A stretch of 64,000 nucleotides of DNA from the NCBI GenBank assembly GCA_023382535.1, contig JAHDWA010000005.1, positions 1-64,000 of the forward strand, given 5' to 3'. This DNA is from Anaerolineae bacterium (GTDB taxonomy: Bacteria > Chloroflexota > Anaerolineae > 4572-78 > J111). This document shows, in pieces, positions 45,217 to 53,426 of the stretch. Numbering within the stretch: position 1 is the stretch's first letter; each line of letters starts with the position of its first letter. The notes under the pieces are model-generated. The model was not told the origin of the DNA, searched no databases, and worked only from the letters and a program-made list of their open reading frames with translations. Made by a program: the position numbers and the translations under genes.

Positions 45217-45879
45217 ATGACGATCCTGGTCCTGATCCCTGCTTACAACGAGTCGCTCCACATTGCCGGCGTGGCAGCCGGCGCGCTCATTCACCTGCCG
45301 GTGCTGGTGGTGGATGATGGTTCAACCGATGACACCGCTGCCCAGGCCCAGGCTGCCGGCGCCACCGTCTTAATCCAGAATCCTAACCAGGGCAAAGGTG
45401 CGGCGCTGCAAGCTGGATTTCGCTGGGCCATGGCCGAAGGCTATGAGGCCGTGATTACCCTCGACGCCGATGGCCAGCACAACCCGGCGGAGCTACCCAA
45501 GTTTATCCAGGCCTACCAGGCCCAGCCGGCCGATCTCATCATCGGCCGGCGCGATTTTAGCCAGATGCCGCCGGTGCGCCGCCTGGCCAATTGGTCGGGC
45601 GGCCTGGCTTATTCCTGGGCCGTGGGCCAGCGCATCTTTGATAACCAGTCCGGTTACCGGCTGATTAGCCGCCGCCTGCTGGCAGTCCTGCTGGACCGTA
45701 ATTTAGAACGGGGTTTTGAGTATGAAGTGGAGATGATTACAATTTGTGTACGGCGTGGCTTTATGTTGGCCTGGGTGCCGATCCAGACCATTTACGCCGG
45801 TGAAGCGAGCCATATCCAGCCGGTGCAGCATACCAAAAATTTCTTGCGCCTGCTGTGGCGCACCCGGCAGATGCGTTGA
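45217..45879 (+). CDS. Family 2 glycosyltransferase (dolichol-phosphate mannose synthase-like)
   Basis: 221 residues. Motifs: start TILVLIPAYNESLHI, VVDDGSTDDT, NPNQGKGAALQAGFRWA and the DADGQH metal-binding motif near residue 92. No membrane segment, thus a single-domain GT2. It probably moves a sugar to polyprenyl phosphate or a lipid. The start is set by AAGG six bases upstream of ATG 45217; the open frame reaches back to 45115 inside the rhomboid gene. DedA-like gene follows by 10 bases. Confidence 0.88.
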   Translation: MTILVLIPAYNESLHIAGVAAGALIHLPVLVVDDGSTDDTAAQAQAAGATVLIQNPNQGKGAALQAGFRWAMAEGYEAVITLDADGQHNPAELPKFIQAYQAQPADLIIGRRDFSQMPPVRRLANWSGGLAYSWAVGQRIFDNQSGYRLISRRLLAVLLDRNLERGFEYEVEMITICVRRGFMLAWVPIQTIYAGEASHIQPVQHTKNFLRLLWRTRQMR

Positions 45880-45889
45880 GATAAGTCAA

Positions 45890-46579
45890 GTGGAGCGTGA
45901 AAAATCAATCAACGATAATACCGTTAAGTGGCTGCGCTACGGCCTGGTGGCCCTGCTTGTCCTGTCCCTCCTCTGGGCCGGCCGCCAGCAACTGCTCGAC
46001 CTGCTCCACTTCTTCCGCGACCGGGAGGCGGTCACGGCTTACCTTGAGCCGCTTGGCTGGTGGGGGCCGCTGCTATACCTGGCCATTGTCACCTTCCAGG
46101 TATTGACGGCAACCATTCCCGGCCATGCCCTGATGATCGCCGCCGGTTATTTGTATGGCTTTCCCCTCGGCCTGGCCCTCAATACACTGGGCGGCGTGGG
46201 GGCCAGCCAGTTGGCTTTTGTCATCGCCCGGCGGGCTGGCCTGGCCTGGGTCAGCCGCGTTTTGCCGCAACCCCTGTTGCAGCGCTGGCATCACGTTATT
46301 AAGCGGCAAGGCTTTTTCTTTTTCCTGACCTGTTTTTGGCTGCCAATTGTGCCTCACAACGCTACCAATTACCTGGCTGGATTGAGTGTGATCTCTTTTT
46401 GGCGCTTCTGGTGGGCTAACTTTCTGGGCCGCTTTCCAGGTATGGTTATAGTCACCCTGATTGGCGCATACGGGCTGGAACTTTCCTGGTCGCAGTGGGC
46501 CGTCCTGGGTGCGGCTGGACTGCTGTTCATCGCCGGCGGCCACTACCTCGCGGCAAAAATTCAGCGCCGCTTCCCCTGA
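45890..46579 (+). CDS. TVP38/TMEM64 (DedA-like) membrane protein
   Basis: 229 residues with about five membrane segments. The family core is visible as ATIPGHALMIAAGYLYGFPLGLALN in pieces and the later FLTCFWLPIVPHNATNYLAG and FPGM segment. DedA/TVP38 proteins are thought to act as scramblases or flippases for polyprenyl or phospholipids. This fits the neighbouring GT2 gene, which likely works on a lipid-linked sugar. Start GTG 45890, with a weak ribosome site. A terminator follows at 46625. Confidence 0.85.
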   Translation: MEREKSINDNTVKWLRYGLVALLVLSLLWAGRQQLLDLLHFFRDREAVTAYLEPLGWWGPLLYLAIVTFQVLTATIPGHALMIAAGYLYGFPLGLALNTLGGVGASQLAFVIARRAGLAWVSRVLPQPLLQRWHHVIKRQGFFFFLTCFWLPIVPHNATNYLAGLSVISFWRFWWANFLGRFPGMVIVTLIGAYGLELSWSQWAVLGAAGLLFIAGGHYLAAKIQRRFP

Positions 46580-46598
46580 GCCTGCCAATAAATTGGAG

Positions 46599-46614
46599 TG
46601 CAAACTTTAGTTTG
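46599..46614. repeat. Palindrome GCAAACT/AGTTTGC
   Basis: Seven-base arms with a two-base centre, placed 20 bases after the DedA stop. It carries the same CAAACT/AGTTTG core as 27127, 37582, 49007 and, loosely, 54747. Confidence 0.55.
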
Positions 46615-46624
46615 CCGAAATAGA

Positions 46625-46656
46625 AAGAGTCCAAAGCGCACTTTGGACTCTTTTTT
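46625..46656 (+). terminator. Terminator of the ATPase-rhomboid-GT2-DedA operon
   Basis: AAGAGTCCAAAG and CTTTGGACTCTT form a 12-bp stem with a four-base loop followed by a run of T. It closes the run of four closely spaced genes beginning at 41709. Confidence 0.85.
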
Positions 46657-46741
46657 GCTTCCCGCTTTTGAGGCAAAAACCTTTCATTCTGCTTTGCGAA
46701 CCCCCTGTTGCATGTTATACTCGGCGCTTGGAGTGCCCTTG

Positions 46742-48961
46742 ATGAAATTAACTTTTCGCATAAGCATATTGTTCTTGACCCTCATTTTTTTGGTGCGGTT
46801 GCCTCAAGCGTCGGCCCAGGAGGGACCGCTGGTGCTGGCCTTCTATTATGCCTGGTTTGATCAGAATACCTGGAACTCCGGCCAGTCGGTGGACACGCCG
46901 GCCGAGCCGTATAATTCATCCGACCGGGCGACTATCGAGCGGCAGGTGGCGCAGGCCCAGAGCGCCGGCATTGACGCCTTTGTCCAATCCTGGTACGGAC
47001 CGCAGGAGGCCGGCAACCAAACCGAAACCAATTTTCGCACCCTGCTCGACGTGGCCCAGGCTAGAGGTTTCAAAGCCGCCGTGGATCTGGAAGTCACCAG
47101 CCCCTTTTTAGGCAGCGTTTCAAGCGTCACCGATGCCCTGGCCAAACTCCTGGCCAGCCACGCCCAGCACCCGGCCTATTTGCGTTACCAGGGCAAGGCG
47201 GTCATTTTCTTCTGGCGGCAGCAGCAGTTTTCGGTGGAGCAATGGGCGGCTATCCGCCAGCGGGTTGATCCTAACCGGGGCGCCCTGTGGATTGCCGAGG
47301 GAACGGATTTGAGCTATCAGGCGATCTTCGACGGCCACCATCTCTACAGCATCGCCTGGGCCGCCTCGCCGGCCGACCAACTGGCCAAGTGGGGCAATCA
47401 GGTGCGGACCTATGCCGCCGAAAATGGGTTCAACCGCTTATGGGTGGCTACGGTCATGCCCGGCTATGACGACACCCGGTTACCACGGGCCAACAGTTTT
47501 GCCGTGCCCCGGCGCAACGGCGACTACTTCCGGGAGACGTGGCGCGGCGCGGTCGCCAGCCAGCCCCACATGATCATTATCACCAGCTTCAACGAGTGGC
47601 CGGAAGGTACCCACCTGGAGCCGAGCGCCAGCTACGGTAATCTTTATCTGGATATTACCCGCGAGCTGGTCACCGCGATGCGCGGCAGCCCGCCCCCGGC
47701 GCCGGCTGCTGCCCCCGCGCCCGCCGCAGAGACTTCTACGCCGGAACCGGCCTCGACCCCGGAACCGGTGGCCACTCCCAGCGGTCCCTACATTGTCGCC
47801 GCAGACGGAGCCAATATCCGCAGCGGCCCGGATACCAGCTTTGAGCGGGTCGGCCAACTGGCAGCCAACAGCCCGATTGAGGTAATTGGCCAGACGGAAG
47901 CCGGCGATTGGTGGCAAATTCATTTTCCGCGCGGCGCCGACACGATCGGCTGGGTGAATGCGGAAGTGGTCGAGTTTGTCGGCGATGCCGAAACCGTGCC
48001 GGTGGTCGAAGCGTCGAGTCCGGCCGAGGCGTCCAGCACGGCTCAAGCCAACCTCCAGGCCTCGGCAACAGTGACTGCAACAGCGGCGGTGAGCAGCACC
48101 ACGCCGGTGGTCAGAGTTTCGGCAGGCGGGGTGAATGTGCGCAGCGGTCCCGGCCTCGATTTTGAGCTGGTGGGACGGCTCGACAGCGGGGCGGAAGCGG
48201 TCGTGGTCGGCAAAAATGAAACCGGCGAGTGGTGGCAGATTGAGTACGAAACGGGCGAAGCTGGGCTGGCCTGGGTGGCCAATGCCGTGGTAGATTTCAG
48301 CGGCGACGCGGCCAGTGTATCCGTGGTTAAGCTGAATATCCCGACCGCCACCCCTACTATCACGCCCAGCGCAACCACAACCCCCAGCCCGACCGTGACC
48401 CCCACGCCCAGCCCCACCGAGCCGGTCATCGCCGGGACCATCGAGGTGACGGACCCGATCAATGTCCGGGCCGCGCCCTCAACCGAAGGCGATCTGGTGG
48501 GCGGGCTTTACCTGGGTGACAAGGCTAATGTGTTCGCCATCAGCAAGGACGGCGACTGGTGGCAGATCGAGTTTCCCGACGGGCCGGATGGGCTTGGCTG
48601 GGTCTCGGCCGAGTTTGTGCGCTTTCAGGGGGACAGGGCCGCCGTGCCGATTTTTGGCCAGGGCACAGCCACGCCGACGCCTCGCCCCACCCGCACCCCT
48701 ACCCAAACCCCCACGCCCAGGCTACCGGCTCTGACCGAACTGCCGACCCTGGCCCCGACCGCGACCTCCATTTACCAGCCCACCGCCGCCGCCCTGCTGG
48801 CCCAGCGCGGCACCCCCGACCCGGCCCTGACCGAACCCCCCGCCGGCTCCGGCGCTTCGTCTTTTGATTGGGGCAATTTTCCCTGGGGGATTCTCAGCCT
48901 GGTCGTCATCGCTGCCTTTTTGTGGTACCAATTTTTTTGGCGCCGGCGGGGATTAAGATAA
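46742..48961 (+). CDS. Exported GH99-like glycan hydrolase with three SH3b domains and a C-terminal membrane anchor
   Basis: About 740 residues. Signal peptide (ends near QASAQ, residue 25), then a GH99/GHL-like catalytic domain (PLVLAFYYAWFDQN start, ending with SFNEWPEGTHLEPS, which holds the likely catalytic residue). A Pro/Ala linker leads to three SH3b domains (starts with IVAADGANIRSGP, RVSAGGVNVRSGP and IEVTDPINVRAAP) separated by Thr/Pro stretches. The C-terminus has one membrane helix and RRRGLR. A surface glycan-acting enzyme attached at the membrane is inferred. ATG 46742 is preferred for GGAG eight bases upstream and the signal peptide. Confidence 0.85.
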   Translation: MKLTFRISILFLTLIFLVRLPQASAQEGPLVLAFYYAWFDQNTWNSGQSVDTPAEPYNSSDRATIERQVAQAQSAGIDAFVQSWYGPQEAGNQTETNFRTLLDVAQARGFKAAVDLEVTSPFLGSVSSVTDALAKLLASHAQHPAYLRYQGKAVIFFWRQQQFSVEQWAAIRQRVDPNRGALWIAEGTDLSYQAIFDGHHLYSIAWAASPADQLAKWGNQVRTYAAENGFNRLWVATVMPGYDDTRLPRANSFAVPRRNGDYFRETWRGAVASQPHMIIITSFNEWPEGTHLEPSASYGNLYLDITRELVTAMRGSPPPAPAAAPAPAAETSTPEPASTPEPVATPSGPYIVAADGANIRSGPDTSFERVGQLAANSPIEVIGQTEAGDWWQIHFPRGADTIGWVNAEVVEFVGDAETVPVVEASSPAEASSTAQANLQASATVTATAAVSSTTPVVRVSAGGVNVRSGPGLDFELVGRLDSGAEAVVVGKNETGEWWQIEYETGEAGLAWVANAVVDFSGDAASVSVVKLNIPTATPTITPSATTTPSPTVTPTPSPTEPVIAGTIEVTDPINVRAAPSTEGDLVGGLYLGDKANVFAISKDGDWWQIEFPDGPDGLGWVSAEFVRFQGDRAAVPIFGQGTATPTPRPTRTPTQTPTPRLPALTELPTLAPTATSIYQPTAAALLAQRGTPDPALTEPPAGSGASSFDWGNFPWGILSLVVIAAFLWYQFFWRRRGLR

Positions 48962-48970
48962 AACCTGCAC

Positions 48971-49001
48971 ACAGAGCGGCTCATGAGCCGCTCTGTTTTT
49001 A
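48971..49001 (+). terminator. Terminator after the GH99-like gene
   Basis: A perfect palindrome, ACAGAGCGGCTCA/TGAGCCGCTCTGT, followed by TTTTA. Thirteen base pairs with almost no loop. Confidence 0.8.
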
Positions 49002-49006
49002 TTTAG

Positions 49007-49057
49007 TGTAGGTCAAACTGTTAGTTTGATCCGCACAAACTAACAGTTTGCGCTACA
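49007..49057. repeat. Palindrome bounded by TGTAGG/CTACA with CAAACT/AGTTTG core
   Basis: TGTAGGTCAAACTGTTAGTTTG (in two parts) is nearly the complement of CACAAACTAACAGTTTGCGCTACA. Links the CAAACT family with the TGTAGG-bounded element at 32918-32970. Confidence 0.65.
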
Positions 49058-49154
49058 GCTTTGGATCGTTGAGAGTGAATTCACCGGCACAAAAAGTCAA
49101 ATTTGTGGTAATATACGTTTACAGGGGTGGTCTTACAGGAAGGCAGGAAACGAC

Positions 49155-50132
49155 ATGAAACAACACGAGATGCCTTATTCAATCTCTGACCAGCAAGGTC
49201 TGTTCCAGGTGTTGATTGGCGATGGAAGGCCGCTGCTGCTGTTCACCGGCCTCAGTATCGTCCTGGCGGGCGGGTTTGCCCTGTTCCTGGCGGTGACGGG
49301 GCATTTCCTGCCCCACGATATCCAATTCCTGGGCATGACCGCGGAGCAGTTGTGCGCCTTCAACGACTGCCGGATTGTCCGGTTCATGATCCACGACCGG
49401 ACGGCTTTCGGCGGGGCGCTGATGAGTATCGGCCTGCTTTACATGTGGCTGGCGGCGTTTCCCCTGCGCCGGGGCGAAGCCTGGGTCTGGTGGCTGTTTG
49501 TCCTGACCGGCCTGCTGGGCTTTGGCAGTTTCCTGGCCTACCTCGGCTACGGCTACCTCGATACCTGGCACGGCACGGCCACCCTGCTGCTCTTACCCTG
49601 TTTTGTCCTGGGCCTGGTTCGCTCAGCCGCCCTGCTGCCCCGGCCTCTGCGGCCGCAAGCGCTGTTGGAGCCGGTCGTTCCGCTGGCCTGGAACTCCCGC
49701 TTTGCCCTGGGGCGTTTGTGCCTGCTCCTGACGGCAATCGGCATGAGCGGCGGCGGGCTGACCATCCTGCTCATCGGCACGACCCGCGTGTTTGTGCCGC
49801 AGGATTTGGAGTTCATGGGGCTGCTGCCCGCCGATTTGCAACAGATCAATCCCCGCCTGATCCCACTTATCGCCCATGACCGGGCCGGGTTTGGCGGCGG
49901 TGTGCTGACGACCGGCGTCGCCATCTTTTTCTCCGTCTGGTGCGCGGCCCCCTCGCGGAGTCTGTGGCAGGTTCTCTGCCTGGCCGGCGTTATCGGGTTT
50001 GCCGCCGCCATCGGCATCCATCCCATCGTCGGGTACGATGACCTGGTCCACCTCGCTCCGGCGCTGCTGGGCGCCGTCATGTTTCTCGTTGGGATTGTCC
50101 TTTGTTATCAGCCAATGGTTTCGGGGCAGTAG
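49155..50132 (+). CDS. Multi-pass membrane protein with internal duplication, function unknown
   Basis: 325 residues, about eight hydrophobic segments. Two halves are related: FLPHDIQFLGMTAEQLCAF...IHDRTAFGGALMSIG and FVPQDLEFMGLLPADLQQI...AHDRAGFGGGVLTTG align well, each followed by two or three helices. Conserved histidine, aspartate and arginine in the HDR motif of each repeat could form a site in the membrane. I do not recognise a characterised family. It stands alone with a spaced upstream region. Confidence 0.75.
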   Translation: MKQHEMPYSISDQQGLFQVLIGDGRPLLLFTGLSIVLAGGFALFLAVTGHFLPHDIQFLGMTAEQLCAFNDCRIVRFMIHDRTAFGGALMSIGLLYMWLAAFPLRRGEAWVWWLFVLTGLLGFGSFLAYLGYGYLDTWHGTATLLLLPCFVLGLVRSAALLPRPLRPQALLEPVVPLAWNSRFALGRLCLLLTAIGMSGGGLTILLIGTTRVFVPQDLEFMGLLPADLQQINPRLIPLIAHDRAGFGGGVLTTGVAIFFSVWCAAPSRSLWQVLCLAGVIGFAAAIGIHPIVGYDDLVHLAPALLGAVMFLVGIVLCYQPMVSGQ

Positions 50133-50286
50133 GATTTCCGTTTGGATGTCATCCTTCGGCTACGCTCAGGACAGGTTTCGAGCGACCGGAGGGAGCGAAA
50201 AATCCCTCGAAACTTGGCCCAAAGTGAACGTCTTGGGGGACTCTTCACTCCGCTACGCTCCGTTCAGAGTGACAAGCGAAAATCAA
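50133..50286. repeat. Probable dispersed repeat with GTCAT and GTGAC ends
   Basis: Between convergent genes. The text GTCATCCTTCGGCTACGCTC at the left and CTCCGTTCAGAGTGAC at the right resembles the interspersed element TTCGCTCCGCTCAGAATGAC known from many bacterial genomes. It has no credible coding region. A GTTTCGAGCGACC/GGAGGGAGCG segment in the middle is also repeat-like. Confidence 0.45.
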
Positions 50287-50811
50287 TTAGCCAACCACTT
50301 CCTTTAAGGCGGCTAAGGCTGCATTATAATCGGGGTGCTGGGAAATCTCCGGCACGTACTCGACGTAGCGGATGACGCCGGCGGGGTCAACGATGAAGAT
50401 CGAGCGCTGCTCCAGGCGGAGTTCTTTAACGTGGGTGCCGTAGGCGTCGCCAAAGGACATGGTGCGGTAATCGGAGAGCATCTTGAGCCGGTCCACTCCG
50501 CTGGCAGTACACCAATTGGCCTGGGCTACCGGCAGGTCCACGCTGATGGTGTAGCCCTCGACTTTGTCGCCGAATTGGGCCAGTTCGTCGTTGAAGCGCT
50601 TCGTCTGGGCGTCGCAAATGCCGGTGTTCAGCGAGGGCACGACATTGAACAGCCGCACTTTGGGGCCGGTGTCGGCCAAGGTGAATTTTTCGAGGGAAAA
50701 GAGGCCGGTGGCCAGTTCAAAATCGGGGGCTTGGTCACCGGGGTTGAGCTTGTCGCCGGTAACGGTCAACGGTCTTCCTCGGTGAGTTACGTCGCCAGGT
50801 CGTTGGGTCAT
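50287..50811 (-). CDS. tpx: Thiol peroxidase Tpx
   Basis: 174 residues. The peroxidatic cysteine is in VPSLNTGICDAQTKRF and the resolving cysteine in ANWCTASGV followed by the LSDYR segment, the usual Tpx pair. It reduces hydroperoxides with thioredoxin in the cytoplasm. It is two bases after pgl and shares the operon with zwf; the pentose-phosphate enzymes would supply NADPH for thiol recycling. Confidence 0.93.
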   Translation of the reverse strand: MTQRPGDVTHRGRPLTVTGDKLNPGDQAPDFELATGLFSLEKFTLADTGPKVRLFNVVPSLNTGICDAQTKRFNDELAQFGDKVEGYTISVDLPVAQANWCTASGVDRLKMLSDYRTMSFGDAYGTHVKELRLEQRSIFIVDPAGVIRYVEYVPEISQHPDYNAALAALKEVVG

Positions 50812-50813
50812 GG

Positions 50814-51599
50814 TTAGAAATTCCTCTCTGTTGAATATGGTTTTTTCAGGTTAGCTGCGGCGGCTTCATCCACAAACCAGTGGAGATGGCCGGAGGTGGG
50901 TTGAACCCGGTGCGCCGGCAGAGGTGAGCCGGCCGCAAACACCTGCGGCAAGATAGCCGCTTTGCCGGCTCCGGCGGCGATGAAGGCGACCTGGCGAGCG
51001 TTATTCAGGAGGGGCAGGGTTAGGGTGATGCGCTGCGGCGGCGGTTTGGGCGAGTCGAAAATGGGGACGACCCAGCGCTCGGTTTCTTGGAGGAGCGGGT
51101 GGCCGGGAAAGAGAGAGGCGGTGTGGCCGTCCTCGCCCATGCCCAGCAGGATGAGATCGAACTGGGGAAACGCAGGCAATTTTGTGGTCTGGTCTACCGG
51201 ATCGTGGGGCTGCGGGATGGGCGGCTGCACGCTGAACACCTGGGCCAGCACCGTTTGGTAGGCTGCTGCCATTTGGGCAGGGTCGAGCGAGGTATTAGGG
51301 GCGTGAATTTGTTCGGGTGGGATCGGTACATGGTCGAACAAATATTGCTGGGCCAGGAAATAGTTGCTGTCGGGCTGGGTCAGGGGGACGCAGCGCTCGT
51401 CGGCCCAGAAGACATGCCAGGCCGACCAATCGGTAGCCTGCTTTACCAGCGCCGGGCCGAGCAATTGGGGCAGTGAGCCGCCGGACAGGGCCAAGGTGAA
51501 GCGCCCGCGGACGGCAATAGCCTCTGCCGAGAGCTGAGCGACGTGGGCGGCGGCGGTCTGGCCTAACTCTTCAAGGTTTGGGAAAATATGCAGGTTCAT
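50814..51599 (-). CDS. pgl: 6-Phosphogluconolactonase
   Basis: About 261 residues. DevB-type lactonase motifs: TLALSGGSLPQLL, ADERCVPL, FDLILLGMGEDGHTASLFPG in pieces, and FVDEAAA near the end. It hydrolyses 6-phosphogluconolactone made by the upstream G6PD. ATG 51599 is used since the family start and four-base spacing to zwf favour it. Confidence 0.92.
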   Translation of the reverse strand: MNLHIFPNLEELGQTAAAHVAQLSAEAIAVRGRFTLALSGGSLPQLLGPALVKQATDWSAWHVFWADERCVPLTQPDSNYFLAQQYLFDHVPIPPEQIHAPNTSLDPAQMAAAYQTVLAQVFSVQPPIPQPHDPVDQTTKLPAFPQFDLILLGMGEDGHTASLFPGHPLLQETERWVVPIFDSPKPPPQRITLTLPLLNNARQVAFIAAGAGKAAILPQVFAAGSPLPAHRVQPTSGHLHWFVDEAAAANLKKPYSTERNF

Positions 51600-51603
51600 A
51601 AGT

Positions 51604-53181
51604 TTAACTTCGGCCTTTAGCAGCACCGCAGCCGTACAACCATTCCCGGCCGTCGGCCTGGATAAACTCATCGGCTTTGCTGGGACCCCAAGCTCCAGAT
51701 TCGTAAAAAATAATGGCGGGGGCGTATTTGCTTTGCCAGCCCTGGAGAATGGGGTCAATGATGCGCCAAGCCAGCTCGATTTCGTCACCGCGGGTGAAGA
51801 GGGAGGCATCGCCTTGGAGCGCGTCCAGAATCAGCCGCTCGTAGGCGTCGGGTAAAATATTTTTGCCAAAATCTTGCTCGTACAGAAAGGTCATATCCAC
51901 GGAGCGGGTGCGCATGCCCGCGCCGGGAATTTTGGTTTCAAAGCTCAACTGCATGCCCTCGTTGGGTTGAAGGCAGAGGCTCAAGCGGTTCGGCGGCAAC
52001 TGGTCGCCGGGGGACAGGGGAAACATCAGGTGGGGTACGTGGCGAAATTGGACGGTGACCTCGGTCAGTTTGTCGGTCAGGGCTTTGCCGGAGCGCAGGT
52101 AAAAGGGGACATTACGCCAGCGCCAGTTGTCAATAAATAGTTTGAGCGCGGCATAGGTAGCCGTTTCGGTGCCGGGGGCGACGCCCTTTTCGTCGCGGTA
52201 ACTGCGGTACTGCGCCCGCACCGTGTATTGGGCCACCTCTTCCGGTTTGATGGGCCGGACGGCCTTGAGCACTTTGACCTTTTCATCACGCAGAGAGGTG
52301 GCATTAAACTCGGCGGGCGGCTCCATGGCGGTCAGGGTGAATAGCTGGAGTAGATGGTTCTGGAACATATCGCGCAGGACTCCCGCCGTGTCATAGTAAC
52401 CGGCCCGGCTGCCCAGGCCCACATCCTCCGAAACCATAATCTGGACGTGGTCAATGTAATTGCGATTCCAGAGCGGCTCGAAGATAGCGTTGGCAAAGCG
52501 GAAGACCAACAGGTTTTGGACGGTTTCTTTGCCCAGGTAATGGTCAATACGGTAGACCTGGTTCTCGTCAAAAACTTCATGCACCTGGTGGTTCAGTTCG
52601 GTGGCCGAGGCCAGGTCATAGCCAAAAGGTTTTTCGATGATGATCCGCCGCCAGTTGTCGCCGCTCTGTTGAGCCAGGCCGACCTTGCCCAACTGATCCA
52701 CAATTATCGGGTAAAGCAGCGGTGGTGTGGACAGGTAAAAGAGGCAGTTGCAGCCGGCGCCGACCTGTTCGTCAATTTTGGCTAACAGCTTGCTCAGGCC
52801 CGCGTAGCCGGCCGGGTCGTCATAGTTGGCCTGATGGTAATGCAGTTCTTCGGCAAATTTAGGCCAGGCGCTGCACTCGTCCGGCTTGAGGCGCGAGAAC
52901 TGGGCAATACCCTCTTTGACTTTTTGGCGGAAGCTGTCGTCGTCCATCTCGCTGCGGGCCACGCCAACAACGGCAAATTTCTCCGGCAGCAGCTCTTCAC
53001 AGGCCAGGCTGAACAGCGCCGGCATAAGTTTGCGTTCAGTCAGGTCGCCCGAAGCGCCAAAGATGACGACCACACATGGCTCGGGCACTTTGCGGACGAC
53101 ATCCTTATTGCCAGGGGGCGTCGAAACGGTAGTGGATTTGTCATTCGTCGCTAAAGCTTCCATAAATTGGGTAGTGGCCAT
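51604..53181 (-). CDS. zwf: Glucose-6-phosphate 1-dehydrogenase
   Basis: 525 residues. NAD(P) fingerprint FGASGDLTERKLMPALF in part, substrate motif RIDHYLGKE near residue 206 with catalytic histidine, and EKPFGYDL. It is the first step of the oxidative pentose phosphate pathway. It leads the operon zwf-pgl-tpx; its N-terminal 30 residues are a non-conserved extension. Promoter-like TGCTACAAT lies on the minus strand upstream. Confidence 0.94.
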   Translation of the reverse strand: MATTQFMEALATNDKSTTVSTPPGNKDVVRKVPEPCVVVIFGASGDLTERKLMPALFSLACEELLPEKFAVVGVARSEMDDDSFRQKVKEGIAQFSRLKPDECSAWPKFAEELHYHQANYDDPAGYAGLSKLLAKIDEQVGAGCNCLFYLSTPPLLYPIIVDQLGKVGLAQQSGDNWRRIIIEKPFGYDLASATELNHQVHEVFDENQVYRIDHYLGKETVQNLLVFRFANAIFEPLWNRNYIDHVQIMVSEDVGLGSRAGYYDTAGVLRDMFQNHLLQLFTLTAMEPPAEFNATSLRDEKVKVLKAVRPIKPEEVAQYTVRAQYRSYRDEKGVAPGTETATYAALKLFIDNWRWRNVPFYLRSGKALTDKLTEVTVQFRHVPHLMFPLSPGDQLPPNRLSLCLQPNEGMQLSFETKIPGAGMRTRSVDMTFLYEQDFGKNILPDAYERLILDALQGDASLFTRGDEIELAWRIIDPILQGWQSKYAPAIIFYESGAWGPSKADEFIQADGREWLYGCGAAKGRS

Positions 53182-53287
53182 GGCCGCTTTTCCTTCCTCA
53201 ATTTGTTGGTGAATAATTTTGTTGCAGCATCAACGCAGTTTATCAGCATAAGCGCGAGGTACAGGAGCGTTGAGTGTGGAAGATTTT

Positions 53288-53296
53288 ATTGTAGCA
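53288..53296 (-). promoter_or_regulatory. Extended -10 of zwf
   Basis: TGCTACAAT on the minus strand, about 107 bases before the zwf start. No obvious -35. Confidence 0.45.
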
Positions 53297-53323
53297 CAGA
53301 AGGTCAAAAAGAGGAACTTGGAT

Positions 53324-53358
53324 CAGACCTCAAAGGTTTTTAAAACCTTTGAGGTCTG
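53324..53358. repeat. 17-bp perfect palindrome, CAGACCTCAAAGGTTTT arms
   Basis: CAGACCTCAAAGGTTTT is the exact complement of AAAACCTTTGAGGTCTG, around a single-base centre. The right arm supplies the -35 (TTGAGG) of the promoter downstream. A related short form (AGACCT with AGGTCT words) is at 21182-21200. Confidence 0.75.
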
Positions 53359-53376
53359 CCGAGGCTGTGCTATAAT
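53349..53376 (+). promoter_or_regulatory. Promoter of the GCS2-family gene
   Basis: TTGAGG (53349-53354, inside the palindrome), a 16-base spacer and TATAAT (53371-53376) preceded by TGC. The leader is about 45 bases and ends with a GGGGAGG site. Confidence 0.6.
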
Positions 53377-53426
53377 TCGTCAAAAGGTAGGCCGGCGAAT
53401 AGCCCGGGCAAAGGGGAGGATAAACA

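Larger units (their letters stand above)
53182..53426. other. Divergent promoter region between zwf and the GCS2-family gene
   Basis: 245 bases with the palindrome 53324-53358, a minus-strand extended -10 at 53288-53296 and a plus-strand promoter at 53349-53376. No coding region seen. Confidence 0.55.

Noticed and set aside
50133..50375. Plus-strand open frames of 77-102 codons after the duplicated membrane protein.
   Set aside because: They run through a dispersed repeat and into the end of tpx on the other strand; no ribosome site.
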